6,142 nt of DNA. Source: JAZDLO01 sp043801935. GTDB taxonomy: Bacteria; Actinomycetota; Thermoleophilia; RBG-16-64-13. Positions 4,950 to 6,142 of the stretch are shown here, piece after piece. The stretch is from assembly GCA_043801935.1 (NCBI GenBank), contig JAZDLO010000121.1, positions 1 to 6,142 of the forward strand, in the 5' to 3' direction. Below the pieces are notes generated by a model that was not told the origin of the DNA, did not search any database, and worked only from the letters and a program-made list of their open reading frames with translations. Position 1 is the first letter of the stretch, and every line of letters begins with the position of its first letter. Position numbers and translations under genes: made by a program.

Positions 4950-5605
4950 CCGACGACGACCGGCCCGACGCCACCGGGTCGCTGCTGGCACGGGTGGCCG
5001 AGATCTGGGCGGGGCTGGCCGGAGCAGATCCGGAACGGCTCGCCGCCAACACGCGCTCCTCATACACCCCGGTCGTTGGGGACTCCGGAGAGCTCCGGCT
5101 CCCGGTCTGGGGGCGCGAGGCGCTGGTCGCGTTCCCGAGATTCGCCGCGACCTGGGCCGACGACGCGGCGACGGTCGATCCGTTCACCACGGCCCTGCTC
5201 GCCTACTACTTCGAGACGTGCGACGGAACACCCGAGGCGGGACGCCGCATCGCCTTCAGCGAGCTGCGAGACGGCAGCTTCTACGCCCAGGCCTTCCAGG
5301 GCTACACCGGCAACGAGCTGGCAAAGGCATTCGGCAACGACACCGGCACCTTCACGGACGCTGCCGGGGACCTCGGCGGACTGCCCGAGACGCTGGCAGA
5401 TCGGGCCTTCTCCTTCCGCGTTCTCCCCCTCGTCTCAGTGGCGGTTGCCTGCTGGCTCGGTGACGAGGACTCCGGCCCTTCCTACCGAGTCCTCTTCGAT
5501 GCCGCCGTCGGGCATCACCTCCCCACCGGCGTATGCGCCATCGTGGGCGGCGTCCTCACCCGCCGCCTGATCGCCGCTCACGGCCGGAGGCCTGGAGCCG
5601 GGTAG
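4946..5605 (+). CDS. DUF3786 domain protein
   Basis: A protein of 219 aa from GTG 4946. I recognise the DUF3786 family from the conserved core: FSELRDGSFYAQAFQGYTGNELAKAFG (104-130, shown here in overlapping parts FSELRDGSFYAQAFQGYT and GYTGNELAKAFG), then FSFRVLPLVSVAVACWLGDE (155-174) and VLFDAAVGHHLPTGVCAIVGG (182-202, ending in a paired His190-His191). An N-terminal region with RLPVWGREALVAFPRF and an FTTALLAYYFETCDGTP helix (80-96) precede the core. The family has no established biochemical activity that I can state; in my recollection it occurs mainly in anaerobes, sometimes beside corrinoid or iron-sulfur proteins. There is no signal peptide, so it should be cytoplasmic. The start has only an AGG 10 nt upstream and overlaps the stop of the preceding small ORF (GTGA), so translation may depend on coupling. 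A strong stem-loop begins 6 bp past its stop. Confidence 0.87.
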   Translation: MTDDDRPDATGSLLARVAEIWAGLAGADPERLAANTRSSYTPVVGDSGELRLPVWGREALVAFPRFAATWADDAATVDPFTTALLAYYFETCDGTPEAGRRIAFSELRDGSFYAQAFQGYTGNELAKAFGNDTGTFTDAAGDLGGLPETLADRAFSFRVLPLVSVAVACWLGDEDSGPSYRVLFDAAVGHHLPTGVCAIVGGVLTRRLIAAHGRRPGAG

Positions 5606-5610
5606 GATCG

Positions 5611-5653
5611 CCGCACCCCGGAGCTGACGACGTACGGTCGTCGCCGGGTGCGG
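5611..5653 (+). terminator. Long two-part stem-loop after the DUF3786 gene
   Basis: The outer arms CCGCACCCCGG (5611-5621) and CCGGGTGCGG (5644-5653) form ten pairs with one bulged C. Inside, GACGAC (5626-5631) pairs exactly with GTCGTC (5637-5642) around the loop GTACG. This is the strongest secondary structure I found in the window, and it begins 6 bp past the DUF3786 stop. No T-tract follows, so it would be a T-less terminator or 3' stabiliser. A small structured RNA is less likely. Confidence 0.5.
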
Positions 5654-5766
5654 AGGGTGCGGCCCGAGTGAGGAAGCAGCAATCTGAGGGGGCGGCGTGC
5701 GGGTGGGGCACACCGGTGCCTCTCGATCGGTCCCCCGGTGGCCCGGACCGGCGTAGTGCCAGGGGT

Positions 5767-5775
5767 GGGAGGTGG
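5767..5775 (+). promoter_or_regulatory. Very strong Shine-Dalgarno of the 31-aa ORF
   Basis: GGGAGGTGG, followed by ATC, nearly matches the full complement of the 16S rRNA 3' end (GGAGGTGATC). The GGAGG core ends 6 nt before the GTG at 5779. It is the best ribosome binding site seen in the window. Confidence 0.55.
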
Positions 5776-5778
5776 ATC

Positions 5779-5874
5779 GTGCCTGAGTACGCCGAGATCC
5801 AGAAGGAGATCCAGAAGTGGACCTATGCAATTGACGTTGGCTGTCTCCACCGGGGCTGTGGTCTTCCGATGTAG
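5779..5874 (+). CDS. Small ORF (31 aa) with tandem EIQK repeat and two cysteines
   Basis: A 31-codon ORF from GTG 5779 to TAG 5872-5874, preceded by a near-consensus Shine-Dalgarno sequence at ideal spacing. The peptide starts MPEYAEIQKEIQKWTYAID, which is charged and helix-prone, and ends VGCLHRGCGLPM, with Cys22, His24 and Cys27 in a glycine-rich tail. The EIQK repeat comes from an exact 12-bp tandem duplication (5794-5817). No family was recognised. The frame is open upstream to 5533, but that part translates to arginine/proline-rich low complexity without an initiation signal, so the GTG start is preferred. Possible roles are a small metal-binding peptide, a peptide with modified or cyclised cysteines, or a subunit of a nearby protein. 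It is 173 bp after the DUF3786 gene and separated from it by a stem-loop, so it may be transcribed alone. It points towards the ETF-QO gene. Confidence 0.5.
   Translation: MPEYAEIQKEIQKWTYAIDVGCLHRGCGLPM
5794..5817 (+). repeat. Exact 12-bp tandem duplication in the 31-aa ORF
   Basis: GAGATCCAGAAG occurs twice back to back, at 5794-5805 and 5806-5817. It is in frame with the 31-aa ORF and encodes EIQK-EIQK. Confidence 0.9.
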
Positions 5875-5999
5875 CCTCTCATAGGGCGTGAGGCCGCCGG
5901 GTCCGCCGTGTGGCCGGTCAAGGCGGGCGCGATCGTGGTCGTCGCTGCGCCCCCTGCCCGGGCGCCACCCCCAGCGCCGACGGGATTAGGCCGAGTCCG

Positions 6000-6142
6000 C
6001 TACATGATCTTGTACTTGGGCCCGCCGCCGCCTTCCGGGACGCGCCATTGGATCACCTGGTGGGGGCACTTGTGCCGGCAGGTTTGGCAGTGGACGCAGT
6101 TCGAGGGGTTCAGTACGAGTTCGTCCTCTTCGAACCGGTACA
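6000..6142 (-). CDS. ETF:quinone oxidoreductase, C-terminal ferredoxin-like end (runs off right edge)
   Basis: Only the last 46 codons and the stop are in the window. They carry the characteristic C-terminal iron-sulfur domain of electron-transfer-flavoprotein:ubiquinone oxidoreductase: NPSNCVHCQTCRHKCP, then VIQW, PEGGGGPKY and a terminal Met. ETF-QO passes electrons from ETF through FAD and one [4Fe-4S] cluster to the membrane quinone pool. The visible cysteines (residues 15, 18, 21, 25 of the fragment) form a complete CxxCxxCxxxCP ligand set. Mitochondrial-type members, as I recall them, have Asp at the fourth place and draw that ligand from elsewhere. A FixX-like separate ferredoxin is the alternative and cannot be excluded without the upstream sequence, but the GGGGPKY ending favours ETF-QO. 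It converges on the 31-aa ORF across 125 bp in which no T-tract terminator was recognised. Confidence 0.85.
   Translation of the reverse strand, partial: YRFEEDELVLNPSNCVHCQTCRHKCPHQVIQWRVPEGGGGPKYKIM

Noticed and set aside
3994..5190. A 398-codon open frame on the minus strand
   Set aside because: It is antisense to the DUF3786 gene and the 130-aa gene, and its translation is Ser/Arg/Pro-rich with no domain. Long antisense frames are expected at this GC content.
4579..5463. A 294-codon open frame on the plus strand
   Set aside because: It is out of frame with the recognised DUF3786 gene, and most of the translation is arginine-rich low complexity.
5533..5778. A longer 113-aa version of the 31-aa ORF
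   Set aside because: The upstream part starts inside the DUF3786 gene, crosses the strong stem-loop and gives Arg/Pro-rich low complexity. The strong ribosome binding site supports GTG 5779 instead.

Overview
This is a GC-rich bacterial window. It holds five genes of recognisable family, one unrecognised gene and two probable very small genes. HdrA-type and ETF-quinone-oxidoreductase-type iron-sulfur proteins together with a DUF3786 protein suggest an anaerobe or facultative anaerobe. The high GC, frequent GTG starts and hairpins lacking T-tracts would fit an anaerobic actinobacterial or Chloroflexi-like lineage. There is no rRNA or other taxonomic marker, so this placement is only an inference.

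Left half, all on the minus strand, read from right to left. A class I SAM-dependent methyltransferase (3887-3087) overlaps by 4 bp (GTGA) a Zn-ribbon/Nudix hydrolase whose C-terminal half resembles an RsbRD N-terminal-type helical sensor domain (3090-2101). The two are almost certainly co-translated. After a 280-bp gap comes a free-standing class I glutamine amidotransferase of the TrpG/PabA family (1820-1239). After a structured gap of about 310 bp comes the N-terminal part of a large HdrA-GltD-like flavin/iron-sulfur oxidoreductase, which runs off the left edge.

Right half, mostly on the plus strand. An unrecognised protein of 130-132 aa (4262-4660) is followed by a 21-bp stem-loop. Next is a probable 48-aa ORF with a strong ribosome binding site, whose stop overlaps by 4 bp the GTG start of a DUF3786-family protein (4946-5605). 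A long two-part stem-loop follows the DUF3786 gene directly. A 31-aa ORF (5779-5874) with a near-perfect Shine-Dalgarno sequence, a tandem EIQK repeat and two cysteines comes next. At the right edge, on the minus strand, lies the C-terminal ferredoxin-like domain of an ETF:quinone oxidoreductase (6142-6000).

How the genes may work together: the HdrA-like protein and ETF-QO are both electron-transfer proteins for low-potential or quinone-linked redox chemistry, but they lie at opposite ends and are not one operon. TrpG/PabA supplies ammonia to a chorismate enzyme encoded elsewhere. The methyltransferase/Nudix pair looks like a small accessory or regulatory module. The small ORFs around DUF3786 and the Nudix-sensor fusion are the least explained parts. 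No tRNA, rRNA, CRISPR array, insertion sequence or phage gene was seen.
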